Of a stretch of DNA of 64,000 nucleotides, positions 35,203 through 44,011 are shown one piece after another. Where the stretch lies: assembly GCA_038131695.1 (NCBI GenBank), contig JAYPQA010000002.1:62001-126000 (forward strand). Direction: 5' to 3'. This DNA comes from JADHLK01 sp038131695. GTDB taxonomy: Bacteria > Pseudomonadota > Alphaproteobacteria > Puniceispirillales > Puniceispirillaceae. Within the stretch, counting starts at the first letter, position 1. Every line of letters begins with the position of its first letter. The translations under genes were made by a program, and so were the position numbers. The notes under the pieces were generated by a model. The model worked only from the letters and a program-made list of their open reading frames with translations, had not been told where the DNA came from and did no database searches.

Positions 35203-36608
35203 TGGGCGTTTTGCATATTATCGGCGGCGGGCTGGCCGGATCAGAGGCGGCCCTTCAGGCTGCCGAGGCCGGGGTTCGGGTTATCCTGCATGAGATGCGC
35301 CCGGTTATCAAAACCCCGGTGCATCAGACCGAACATCTGGCTGAGCTGGTCTGTTCCAATTCCTTTCGCTCCGATGATGCGGAAGCCAATGCGGTCGGAG
35401 TGCTGCACGCCGAGATGCGGATGCTGAACTCGCTGATTATGGCGGCTGCGGATCAGCACAAGGTTCCGGCTGGCGGGGCGCTGGCGGTTGACCGCGACCA
35501 TTTTGCGGCTGCGGTTTCGCAGCAAATCACCAGCCATCCCAATATAGAGCTGGCCAGGGGCGAGGTTTCCGGCCTGCCCCCGGCAGAGTGGAATCAGGTG
35601 ATAATCGCAACCGGTCCCCTCACCTCCAGCGCGCTGGCAGAGGCGGTGCGCGGCCTGACTGGCGAGGCTGATCTGGCCTTTTTTGATGCGATTGCCCCGA
35701 TTGTGCATTTCGATACGGTGAATATGGATATTGCCTGGTTCCAATCGCGCTATGACAAGGCAACAGATGGCGGCGATGGCAAGGATTATATCAACTGTCC
35801 GATGACCAAAGAGCAATATGAGGGATTTATCGCCGCGCTGCTGGCAGGCGAGAAGATGTCCTTTCGCGAATGGGAAGAAAATACCCCTTATTTTGATGGT
35901 TGTATGCCGATTGAGGTGATGGCGGAGCGCGGGCCGGAAACCCTGCGTTTCGGGCCGATGAAACCGGTCGGGCTGACCAATGCCCATGATGGCAGCCGCC
36001 CCTATGCGGTGGTTCAGCTGCGCCAGGATAACAAGCTGGGCACGCTGTTCAATATGGTGGGCTTCCAGACCAAGCTGAAATATGGAGAACAGCTGCGGAT
36101 ATTCCAGACAATCCCCGGGCTGGAAGAGGCCAGCTTTGCGCGGCTCGGCGGCCTGCACCGCAATACTTTTATCAATGCCCCGCGTCTGCTGGATGATCAG
36201 CTGCGCCTCAAGGCCCAGCCCCGCCTGCGTTTTGCAGGCCAGATCACCGGTGTAGAGGGCTATGTTGAATCTGCTGCGATTGGCGGGCTGGCCGGGCGCA
36301 TGGCTGCTGCTGATATAAAGGGCGAGAGCTGGACGCCGCCCCCGGTGGATAGCGCACATGGGGCCTTGCTGGCGCATCTGACCGGCGGGGCTGATCCGGA
36401 CTCCTTCCAGCCTATGAATGTGAATTTCGGCCTGTTCCCGCCGCTGCCCGAACCGCCAACCCCAGCCGAGGGCAAACGGGTGAAAAAGCTGCGCGGGCGT
36501 GAGCGCAAAGCCGCCTATGCCGGGCGCGCCCTGGCCAGTATGCAGGGCTGGGCCCGTTCCGGTGACGGGCTAGCTGACCAGCATCCGGCCAAACAGGCGC
36601 AAGGGTAG
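35202..36608 (+). CDS. trmFO: tRNA (uracil-54-C5)-methyltransferase, folate/FAD-dependent
   Basis: TrmFO makes ribothymidine at tRNA position 54 using methylene-tetrahydrofolate and FADH2. The FAD motif IIGGGLAGSEAALQAAEAG is at residues 5-23. ELVCSNSFRSDD, YINCPMTKEQYEGFIAAL and the Gly-rich VEGYVESAAIGGLAGRMAA block are family hallmarks. Length (468) and frame are normal. The start overlaps the expected uvrA stop, and the last 39 bases overlap the convergent squalene/phytoene-synthase-like gene. Confidence 0.93.
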   Translation: MGVLHIIGGGLAGSEAALQAAEAGVRVILHEMRPVIKTPVHQTEHLAELVCSNSFRSDDAEANAVGVLHAEMRMLNSLIMAAADQHKVPAGGALAVDRDHFAAAVSQQITSHPNIELARGEVSGLPPAEWNQVIIATGPLTSSALAEAVRGLTGEADLAFFDAIAPIVHFDTVNMDIAWFQSRYDKATDGGDGKDYINCPMTKEQYEGFIAALLAGEKMSFREWEENTPYFDGCMPIEVMAERGPETLRFGPMKPVGLTNAHDGSRPYAVVQLRQDNKLGTLFNMVGFQTKLKYGEQLRIFQTIPGLEEASFARLGGLHRNTFINAPRLLDDQLRLKAQPRLRFAGQITGVEGYVESAAIGGLAGRMAAADIKGESWTPPPVDSAHGALLAHLTGGADPDSFQPMNVNFGLFPPLPEPPTPAEGKRVKKLRGRERKAAYAGRALASMQGWARSGDGLADQHPAKQAQG

Positions 36609-37193
36609 CAAGGGCGAGGCCAGCCGGTCAGGCGGGCTGCTGGCCAGACAGCGGCAGGCTTTCATAAACGGGCTGGAGCAGGCCAGACTTGCTGTTTCCT
36701 GGCGGTGCTGGCCATTTTGCAGGATATGGGCCAGCTGCTGGCCAATCACATCTGCTGAGGCGGCCTCCTGCGGATGTCCGATCACCCCGGCCAGCCAAAA
36801 AAAATACCGCCCCCATAAATCAGGCAGCGCGCCCACTGGCCGTTCCGCCTCCAGCACCGCCTGTTGCCAGAGAGCCAGCCAATCGGCCAGCCGGACGGGT
36901 TGCCCCCCGCGATCCGGCGCGGCCAGCTGGCGCTTCTGCTGCCAGAGCTGCAACCTGTCCAGCAGCGGCGCCCGGTCCTGATGCGTGCCAGCCAGCCCAT
37001 CCGCCCACCATTGCAGGCGAATTTGCACCAGCAAGCTCTCAGAAGGCAGCGAGACAGCCCGCTCCATCTCCAGCAGGAACAGCAGCAAATCTGCCAGAAG
37101 CGGCCTGTTGCGGGCTGGCTCAAAAGCGAGACACAGGGCCAGCGGACGGCTTGCCTCACGCAGCTCATCCAAGGCTGGCAGAGGCTGGCTCAC
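36570..37193 (-). CDS. Squalene/phytoene synthase-like protein (NDUFAF6-type)
   Basis: The segment SESLLVQIRLQWWADGLAG is the typical helix of the NDUFAF6/phytoene-synthase-like family. The Asp-rich prenyl-diphosphate motifs of true synthases are not seen, so a non-catalytic role is likely. The mitochondrial homologue NDUFAF6 helps assemble respiratory complex I. The start overlaps the stop of the Mth938-domain gene by four bases, so the two are coupled behind secDF. The protein is shorter (207 residues) than many relatives. A small frame error in the C-terminal half cannot be excluded. Confidence 0.7.
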   Translation of the reverse strand: MSQPLPALDELREASRPLALCLAFEPARNRPLLADLLLFLLEMERAVSLPSESLLVQIRLQWWADGLAGTHQDRAPLLDRLQLWQQKRQLAAPDRGGQPVRLADWLALWQQAVLEAERPVGALPDLWGRYFFWLAGVIGHPQEAASADVIGQQLAHILQNGQHRQETASLACSSPFMKACRCLASSPPDRLASPLLPLRLFGRMLVS

Positions 37194-37612
37194 CTTGCAT
37201 CCGGCGGGGCCACCAGCAGCCCGGCTGCAACAGACCGCCCCTCGCTCATCAAAACATTCCAGGTCCGGCAGGCCGCCGGGGTGGCCATCACCTCCAGCTT
37301 GCAGCCCCTCTGCGCCAGCCCGTCGCGCAGGCTTAAAAACGGATTATCCGGCTGGCCGCCGGTTCCCAGCAAAAACAATTCCGGCCCCGGTTCTGGCAGT
37401 TGGGTGACAAGATCATCAGCTGTCAGCCGGTCCAGCGGCGGGGCCTGCCAGGGGCGGACCGCCCGCGGCAACAGGAAAATCGCCCCCTCATACCGGTCAT
37501 CATTGACCTGAAAGCCGCCCCCCTGATAGGAGCGCAGCAACATCAGCCTGGCGTCTGTGGTAAAATCCTGAATAGAGATGGCCGGGGAGTCAGGCTCTTT
37601 TGCTGCTGCCAT
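37190..37612 (-). CDS. Mth938-domain protein (NDUFAF3-like)
   Basis: Residues of about 14-125 fit the DUF498/Mth938 fold: FTTDARLMLLRSYQGGGFQV at the start, then ELFLLGTGGQ and GCKLEVMATPAACRTWNVLM. This is the family of NDUFAF3, a complex I assembly factor in mitochondria. Its start shares one base with the secF stop, and its end overlaps the NDUFAF6-type gene, giving the order secD - secF - NDUFAF3-like - NDUFAF6-like. A role in membrane-complex assembly is inferred from homology and context only. Confidence 0.82.
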   Translation of the reverse strand: MAAAKEPDSPAISIQDFTTDARLMLLRSYQGGGFQVNDDRYEGAIFLLPRAVRPWQAPPLDRLTADDLVTQLPEPGPELFLLGTGGQPDNPFLSLRDGLAQRGCKLEVMATPAACRTWNVLMSEGRSVAAGLLVAPPDAR

Positions 37613-38556
37613 CAGCCGCGCTCATATTCCGGCTTGGGCGTGTCATTATCATCCTCATCAGCTGTTTTTTTCAAATCAAACCAGCTGAGCATCCCGACCG
37701 CGATAAAGACCGAGGAATAGGTGCCAATCGCAACGCCCCACAACATGGCCAGCGCAAAATCACGCAGCACCGCCCCGCCAAAAAAGACAATCGCCAGCAG
37801 GGCCAGCGCTGTGGTAACAGATGTCATAACCGTTCTGGACAGGGTTTCATTGAGCGAGATATTCAAAATCTCAGGCTGCTGCCTGCTCTTGTAGCGGCGC
37901 AGATTTTCCCGCACCCGGTCAAACACCACCACCGTATCATTGATGGAATAGCCGGCAATCGTCAAAATTGCCGCGATTGTGGCCAGATTGAATTCAAAGG
38001 CGGTCACCGCGAACAGGCCGATTGTGGTCACCACATCATGGGTCAGCGCGACCATGGCCGCGATGGAAAACTGCCATTCAAAGCGGAACCAGATATAGAT
38101 CATAATCCCGCCCAGCGCGCAGAGAACCGCCAAAATACCTTTTTCCGTCAATTCTGCACCAATGGTCGGGCCGACAAATTCCGTGCGGCGAATATCATAA
38201 GAGCTGCCCAGCTCAGCCGTAACCGCCTGGATCGCCGCAATCTGGGCCTTTTCATCACCTTCCTGGCGCTGGATACGGACCAGCACATCTGTTTCCGCCC
38301 CAAAGCTCTGAATGGAAATATCGCCCAAATCCAGCTGGCCAAGCCGCCCACGCAAATCCGCCAGATCAGCCGGGCCCTCACTATGCCGGGTTTCAATCAG
38401 GATGCCGCCGCGGAAATCAATCCCCAGATTGAGCCCCTGCCAGAAAAATACCAGCAGCGAGGCCAGCACCAGAACCGAGGACAGGATCGCGGCCAGACGG
38501 AAGCGCACGACAAAATTGACCTTGGTCTCTGCCGGAACCAGTTTCAGCCTGAACAT
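37612..38556 (-). CDS. secF: Protein translocase subunit SecF
   Basis: SecF works with SecD to use the proton gradient for late steps of Sec export. The opening FRLKLVPAETKVNFV precedes span one, and NLGIDFRGGILIETRH begins the periplasmic domain. Six spans are expected. FNLATIAAILTIAGYSINDT, then VVVFDRVRENLRR is the conserved D4-D6 region. The frame is intact. It lies 20 bases after secD and is coupled to the Mth938-domain gene. Confidence 0.94.
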   Translation of the reverse strand: MFRLKLVPAETKVNFVVRFRLAAILSSVLVLASLLVFFWQGLNLGIDFRGGILIETRHSEGPADLADLRGRLGQLDLGDISIQSFGAETDVLVRIQRQEGDEKAQIAAIQAVTAELGSSYDIRRTEFVGPTIGAELTEKGILAVLCALGGIMIYIWFRFEWQFSIAAMVALTHDVVTTIGLFAVTAFEFNLATIAAILTIAGYSINDTVVVFDRVRENLRRYKSRQQPEILNISLNETLSRTVMTSVTTALALLAIVFFGGAVLRDFALAMLWGVAIGTYSSVFIAVGMLSWFDLKKTADEDDNDTPKPEYERG

Positions 38557-38576
38557 CCCTGCCTGCCCTTTCTTGC

Positions 38577-40126
38577 CTAGAGTTCCAGTGATTTTGGCCG
38601 GCTGGCATTATGCCAGAGCACAACAATCATGCGGGTCACCAATATCGCGGTGAACATGGAGGTGATAATGCCAAGGGCCAGGGTGACCGAAAAACCGCGA
38701 ACCGGACCGGACCCGAACACATATAAAAACAAAGCCGCCACCAAAGTGGTCAGATTGGAGTCAATAATTGTTGAAATGGCGCGGCTGTAGCCTGCCTCTA
38801 TGGCGGCCTGAATACGCCGGCCGCGGCGAAATTCCTCTCTTATCCGCTCAAAAATCAGGACATTGGCATCAACCGCCATCCCAACGGTCAGCACAATCCC
38901 GGCAATGCCCGGCAGGGTCAGGGTCGCCTGTATCGCCGACAGCGCGGCCAGCAGCAAGATGATATTTACCGCCAGCGCAGCCGTGGCAAACAGGCCAAAC
39001 AACCCATAGCTGGCGATCATATAGGCCATCACCAGTATCAGCCCGACTATCGCAGCCAGCGTGCCCGCCGCTATGGAATCGGCCCCCAGACCCGGGCCGA
39101 CTGAGCGCTCTTCCAGCACAATCAACGGCGCAGGCAAAGCACCAGCCCGCAAAACCAGCGCCAGATCATTGCTTTCCTGAATGGTAAAATTGCCGGTAAT
39201 CTGGCCATTGGCAAAAATCTGGCTCTGGATTACTGGGGCGGACACCACCTTGCCATCCAGCACAATCGCAAAGGGCCGGCCAATATTGGCACCGGTTACT
39301 TGAGCGAATTTCTTTGCCCCGACCGCGTTCAGCGTAAAGGCCACCGCCGGCCGGTTATTCTGATCAAAGCTGGGCGCGGCATTTTCCAGCATATCTCCCG
39401 ATACCATGACCCGCCGCTCAACCAGATACAGCTCACCTGATCCGTCTGCCGCCTCCAGCAGCTGCGTGCCTTGCGGGGCGCGCCCGGCTGCTTTCGCCTC
39501 AGCCGCGCTGCTGCGCAAATCCACCAGCTGGAAAGTCAGCCTGGCCGTCTGGCCCAGCAGGCTTTTCACCCGTTCCGGATCATCTACGCCGGGCAGCTGG
39601 ATCAGCACCCGGTCCGCCCCCTGGCGCTGGATGACCGGCTCTTTTGTGCCATCGGGATCCAGGCGGCGGCGGATGATTTCTATCGCCTGCTCAACCGTCT
39701 GGGTGCGCAGGGCGGCAAGGCCCGCCTCAGAGAAACGCAGGCTGCGGTTCAGCCCGTCTTCTGTCAGATCATAGTCCTGGGCATAGGCGGCAAGAATCTC
39801 CTCCAGAACCGGCAAGTCTTCTGCATCGCGCAGGCCAAAGCGCACCTGCTCCCCGCCCGCTTCCAGAGCCCGGAAACGCAGCCGCTTTTCCCGGAAAGAC
39901 AGGCGCAGGCTATCTGCCAGCCCGACCATTTTTTCCGCGACAACGGCCTGCATATCCACCCGCAGTAAAAATGCGAGCCGCCTTGCAAATCCAGCCCCAG
40001 ATTAACCGGCTGGCCGGGCAGAAAACCAGCCAGCCTGCTGCCCAGCAGATTCGGGGCGGCATAGATCAGACCGGCCAGAACAACCAGCAAAACCAGCAGT
40101 TTTTTCCAGCTCTCAAAAACCAGCAT
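38577..40126 (-). CDS. secD: Protein translocase subunit SecD (one frameshift near the N-terminus)
   Basis: After the first span (FESWKKLLVLLVVLAGLIYA) the D1 motif PVNLGLDLQGGSHF is in one frame. The rest, from LLRVDMQAVVAEKMVGLADS on, is in another. One more T in the run at 39967-39971 (read as A on the plus strand) joins them. The periplasmic P1 domain (RTQTVEQAIEIIRRRLDPDG) and the six-span core (GIVLTVGMAVDANVLIFERI) are intact. SecD is required for efficient export, so the break is probably a consensus error. It follows yajC in the classical yajC-secD-secF order. Confidence 0.92.
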
Positions 40127-40164
40127 CGTTTAATCAGACCTGTTTGGAGGAAAGGGCAGCAGGG

Positions 40165-40533
40165 TTATTTCTTGCCTGCTTTTTTTGCGGCCGCTTTTTT
40201 CGGGGCGGCTTTGGCAGCAGGTGCTGTCTTGTCCAGAACCGTTGAGATCATCGAGCGCACCACCGAGACTTTCACGCCGCTGGCAATTTCCACCTCAACC
40301 GTTTCCTCTCCGGCGGTCGCTTTGGAGACGGTTCCGGTAATGCCGCCAGAGGTGATGATCTTGTCACCGCGGCGCAGCGCCTCAACCATTTCCTTGTGCT
40401 GTTTGGCGCGTTTTTGCTGGGGCCGGATCAAGAAAAAATAAAACACCACAAAGATCAGCACAAAAGGCAGCAGCTGACCGAGCAGACCCGGGCCACCGGC
40501 AGCTGATTGGGCATAGGCAGGGCTGATAAGCAT
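40165..40533 (-). CDS. yajC: Sec translocon accessory protein YajC
   Basis: YajC is a small single-span subunit of the SecDF complex. The span LPFVLIFVVFYFFLIRPQQK and the following QHKEMVEALRRGDKIITSGG are diagnostic. I start at MLISPAYAQSAAGG, where relatives begin. The upstream extension in the same frame is not YajC-like. The C-terminus is an added Ala/Lys-rich tail (KAAPKKAAAKKAGKK), similar in style to the tails of TatA and TatB in this window. Confidence 0.93.
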   Translation of the reverse strand: MLISPAYAQSAAGGPGLLGQLLPFVLIFVVFYFFLIRPQQKRAKQHKEMVEALRRGDKIITSGGITGTVSKATAGEETVEVEIASGVKVSVVRSMISTVLDKTAPAAKAAPKKAAAKKAGKK

Positions 40534-40720
40534 CTTGGATAGTCTCCTGACAGATTTTCGGCCATAAGCCGAAAAGGTTAAAGGGGTTAAAAAACTAATG
40601 GCACAATAGCCAGCTTGGCCTGCCGCGTCCACTGCCAGAGAGCGGTTTTCCCGATAATTCACCCGCCTGCCCCCCTGTTTTTGCTTGGAGCGCGGCCAAA
40701 TAGCCGCTAAAACGGGGGCC

Positions 40721-41614
40721 ATGAGCCAGCAAAGTGATGAGTCGGAAAAGATTGCCCTTCTGTCACGCATCGCCGATGCGCTGGACAGGCTGGCTCCGAT
40801 CGATCAATTTCCTGATTCGCTGGAACAGGCTGAGGGTTATTTCTGGCAAGCAGCCAGCCGCCAGCTACAGCCGATTGTCGCCATCCAACGCCTGCCGCTG
40901 GATTGCCTGTGCGGGATAGAGCCACAAAAACAGCTGCTTCTGGATAACAGCCGGGCCTTTGCGCGCGGGCGGCGGGCCAATAATGCCCTGCTCTGGGGGG
41001 CGCGCGGCACCGGCAAATCCTCCCTGCTAAAGGCGGTGCATGGCCAGCTGCTGGCCGAAGGTCTGGATTGCGCGATTATTGAGATTGCCAGAGAGGATAT
41101 TGCCGACCTGCCGCTCTTGATGGAGCATTTGTCCAGAACCCCGCGCCGCTTTATCATTTTCTGTGATGATCTGGCCTTTGAGGAGGCGGATAGCAGCTAT
41201 AAATCGCTGAAAGCCGCGCTGGAAGGCGGGCTGGCCGGACGGCCTGACAATATTGTTTTCTATGCCACTTCCAACCGCCGCCATCTGATGCCGCGCCAGA
41301 TGATCGAAAATGAACGCGGAACCGCGATTAACCCGTCCGAGGCGGCTGAGGAAAAAATCTCGCTCTCAGATCGTTTTGGCCTGTGGATTGGGTTTCATTC
41401 GGTGGATCAGGACAGCTATCTGGAGATGATTCAGACCTATATCGCCCATTTTGGCCTGCCGGTCAGCTTTGAGGAGGTGCGGGCCGAAGCGCTGGCCTGG
41501 GCGATGGGGCGCGGCAACAGGTCCGGCCGCACCGCCTTTCATTTCATTCTGGGTCTGGCCGCCCGGCTGGATGTCGATTTGACCGATGCCAAGGGGGGAG
41601 CAGGCGGCGCCTAG
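40721..41614 (+). CDS. DUF815-family AAA-type ATPase
   Basis: Walker A is LLWGARGTGKSSLLK near residue 93 and Walker B is FIIFCDDLAFEEAD near residue 145. The sensor region VFYATSNRRHLMPRQMIENE is characteristic of DUF815. The function is unknown. From memory the gene is widespread and often near yajC/secD in alphaproteobacteria, as here, where it diverges from yajC. I start at MSQQSDESEK. The last four bases overlap the convergent nlpD-like gene. Confidence 0.85.
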   Translation: MSQQSDESEKIALLSRIADALDRLAPIDQFPDSLEQAEGYFWQAASRQLQPIVAIQRLPLDCLCGIEPQKQLLLDNSRAFARGRRANNALLWGARGTGKSSLLKAVHGQLLAEGLDCAIIEIAREDIADLPLLMEHLSRTPRRFIIFCDDLAFEEADSSYKSLKAALEGGLAGRPDNIVFYATSNRRHLMPRQMIENERGTAINPSEAAEEKISLSDRFGLWIGFHSVDQDSYLEMIQTYIAHFGLPVSFEEVRAEALAWAMGRGNRSGRTAFHFILGLAARLDVDLTDAKGGAGGA

Positions 41615-42612
41615 CTCTCAATCACCTCGCGGGGATTGACCGGTGTGCGGCCCTGGCGGATTTCAAAATGCAGGCTGGGCTGGCGGGCGCGTCCGGTCAT
41701 GCCCACCTGGCCGATCATCTGGCCGGCATTCAAAACCTGCCCCTCAGTCACCGCAACACTGCCCAAATGGGCATAGGCGGTGATATAGCCGCCATCATGC
41801 TTGACCAGCACCAGCGTGCCAAAGCTCTTCAGCCCGGTGCCGACATAGGCAACCGTGCCGGGCGCGGCGGTGGCCACGGCTGTTCCCTCGGCAGCGGCAA
41901 TATCAATCCCGTCATTGTGAACGCCCCGCTCAGCCGGGCCAAAATCAGCCAAAATCTCACCAGCGACGGGCCAGTCAAACCCGTCTGATGCCTCCATTTT
42001 AGGCGCGACAAAAGATTTGCGGGGCTGGGCAGGCTTGGCTTGCGGGGCTGGTTTTGCCGCTTCTCCCGGACGGGTTGGCCGGGCCCGCAGAACCGTGCGT
42101 GGGCTGGCCGCTTCCAGCACGCTGAAATCATGGCTGTCCGGCAGCTGCAGGCGTTGGCCCGCGACCAGCTCATAAGGCTCAGACAGGCCATTCAGCTGGG
42201 CCAGCTGATATTGCGAGACGGCGTAGCGTTGCGACAGGCTGAACAGGCTTTCCCCGGGCCGGACAATATGGATGCGCGCCGGGTTGATCTTCAAACGCTG
42301 GCCAGCTCTCAGCTGAAATGGGGCGACCAGATTGTTGGCGCGGGCAATAGAGCCCGGTGTCACCTGATAGCGGGTGGCCAGGATGAACAGCGTATCCCCG
42401 CCGCGCACCTCTACCTCTCCGGACGGCGGGATAGCCTCACGCCCCTCACGCAAGGGGGCGGTTTCCAGCGGGGCCGGGGTGGCGCGGCTCAGCGACAGGT
42501 TCGGGGCCTTCAGCCTCGGCACCCCGCCCTCACAGGCGGCCAGCAGCAAGGCAGCGGCCAGAAGCATCAGCCCGCCGCGCTGGTTTGCGTTCATGCTGTT
42601 TTTCTCGGTCAT
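41611..42612 (-). CDS. LysM-M23 lipoprotein, NlpD/DipM-like amidase activator
   Basis: A lipobox (ALLLAAC) after a hydrophobic signal places it in the envelope. Two LysM domains (GGDTLFILATRYQVTPGSIA and GESLFSLSQRYAVSQYQLAQ) bind peptidoglycan. The C-terminal M23 domain has HNDGIDIAA and YAHLG, but the usual HLH near the end reads SLHFEIRQ, so the first histidine is replaced by serine. That is also seen in NlpD-type activators that switch on cell-wall amidases rather than cut. An activator role in daughter-cell separation is inferred. The start overlaps the pcm stop (ATGA). A later ATG (MNANQRGG) gives a cleaner signal peptide. Confidence 0.86.
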   Translation of the reverse strand: MTEKNSMNANQRGGLMLLAAALLLAACEGGVPRLKAPNLSLSRATPAPLETAPLREGREAIPPSGEVEVRGGDTLFILATRYQVTPGSIARANNLVAPFQLRAGQRLKINPARIHIVRPGESLFSLSQRYAVSQYQLAQLNGLSEPYELVAGQRLQLPDSHDFSVLEAASPRTVLRARPTRPGEAAKPAPQAKPAQPRKSFVAPKMEASDGFDWPVAGEILADFGPAERGVHNDGIDIAAAEGTAVATAAPGTVAYVGTGLKSFGTLVLVKHDGGYITAYAHLGSVAVTEGQVLNAGQMIGQVGMTGRARQPSLHFEIRQGRTPVNPREVIES

Positions 42613-43243
42613 CTCTCTGCCACTCCGGTCAGCATCGGCACAAAGCGCACCGGCATCAGCTCTTCCTCGCTGAACTGTGCCCCTTTTCTTGTTACACGAA
42701 TCAGCTGCTCCTGACCAGATGGGCCGACCGGGGCAATCAGAATACCCCCTCTTTTAGCTGATCGCACAGCGCCCCGGTCAGTTCCGGCATCTGGCAGGTG
42801 ACCATGATCCGGTCAAACGGGGCTGCTTCCGGCCCCCCCCTCGCCCCATCCCCCAGCAAGGTTGTCAGATTGGAGAGCTGCAGCTGGCGGAACCGGTTTT
42901 CCGCCCCGACCAGCAGCGGGCGCAACCGCTCTACCGTATAGACCCGGCGGCTCAGCAAGGCCAGCACACAGGCCTGATAGCCGCTACCAGTGCCGATTTC
43001 CAGGACCCGGTGCTTGCGCGTCAGCTGCAACCCTTCGGTCATGCGGGCGACAATATAGGGCTGGGAAATCGTCTGGCCATTGGCAATGGGCAGCGAGGCA
43101 TTTTCATAGGCATGGGCCCGCAGGGCGCGCGGCAGAAACGCCTCACGCGGGATTTTTTCCATCGCTGACAGAACTTCAGATGATACAATCCCTTGACCGC
43201 GCAAGGTCATGATAAGCTTGGCTTTTTCCTGAAAATAATCCAC
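42609..43243 (-). CDS. pcm: Protein-L-isoaspartate O-methyltransferase (one frameshift)
   Basis: The enzyme methylates isoaspartyl residues to start protein repair using S-adenosylmethionine. The SAM motif is RVLEIGTGSGYQACVLALL. PIANGQTISQPYIVARMTEG is the classic upstream block, and PFDRIMVTCQMPELT the post-motif. The start is GTG. Near 42745-42749 one C of a C-run is missing (a G on the coding strand). With it the end reads ILIAPVGPSGQEQLIRVTRK and stops at 42609-42611, overlapping the next ATG. It is in the usual surE-pcm-nlpD order. Confidence 0.92.
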
Positions 43244-43246
43244 AGC

Positions 43247-43999
43247 CTACCCCGGCCGGACAACCGATGCGTCCGGCAGGGCCGCCAGCTGATCCTGATC
43301 TGTTGTATTCAGCTTGAGCGGCGTGACCGTGATATAGCCGCTATCCATCAGCGCGCGATCGGTGCCCGGGTCGGTCTCGGTGCGCACATTGAGCGGGCCA
43401 ATCCGGAAATGATTTGGAATATCACTGGCGATTATTTGATCAGACAGCTTGTGCCTGTCCAGCCCGGCCGGCCGGATGCCCTGAACCGGCCCGGCCTTCA
43501 GCGAGGGAAAATTCACATTCAAAACGGTGCGCGGCACGAAGGGCTGGGACAAAAGATACTCCAGAACCTGCTGGCCATATTTGCGGGCCGGGCCAAAATC
43601 AGCTTCCGTGCGGCCATTGCGCTGGCTAAAGGCAAAGGCGCGCAGGCCGATAATCGCCGCCTCCCTCGCCCCGCCAATCGTGCCGGAATACCCAATATCA
43701 TCAGCCGCATTCATGCCGTGATTGATGCCGGAGAGGATCAGATCAGGCGGGTTATCTGTCATCAGATGATGCAAGGCCAGCATAACACAATCAGCTGGCG
43801 TGCCGGAACAGGCATAATGCTGGTCATCTATTTTGGCGAGGTGAATATCGCGCCACAGCGTGATCGACTGGGCGGTACCGGACCGGTTATCCATCGGGGC
43901 CACAACCAGAATATCCTCACTGACCGAGCGGGCTATTTCTTCCAAGAGCTTCACGCCATAGGCGTCAATCCCGTCATCATTGGTAATCAGAATACGCAT
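43247..43999 (-). CDS. surE: 5'-nucleotidase / survival protein SurE
   Basis: SurE removes phosphate from nucleoside monophosphates with a divalent metal. The N-terminal MRILITNDDGIDAYGVKLLE holds the metal-binding DD. SGTPADCVMLAL and ILSGINHGMNAADDIGYSGT follow, the second with the active-site Asn. The frame is intact and length normal (250). It is three bases ahead of pcm and 12 behind serS, a tight conserved operon. Confidence 0.95.
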   Translation of the reverse strand: MRILITNDDGIDAYGVKLLEEIARSVSEDILVVAPMDNRSGTAQSITLWRDIHLAKIDDQHYACSGTPADCVMLALHHLMTDNPPDLILSGINHGMNAADDIGYSGTIGGAREAAIIGLRAFAFSQRNGRTEADFGPARKYGQQVLEYLLSQPFVPRTVLNVNFPSLKAGPVQGIRPAGLDRHKLSDQIIASDIPNHFRIGPLNVRTETDPGTDRALMDSGYITVTPLKLNTTDQDQLAALPDASVVRPG

Positions 44000-44011
44000 C
44001 CCAGCCTGCCT

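Noticed and set aside
35200..35293. Extended UvrA C-terminus reading into trmFO
   Set aside because: The extra residues are not UvrA-like; one added A in a short run gives a stop that overlaps the trmFO start.
35241..36377. Long minus-strand open frame opposite trmFO
   Set aside because: Antisense shadow of trmFO, caused by the GC-rich codon pattern.
37600..38580. Long plus-strand open frame opposite secF
   Set aside because: It is the antisense shadow of the clearly recognisable secF gene.
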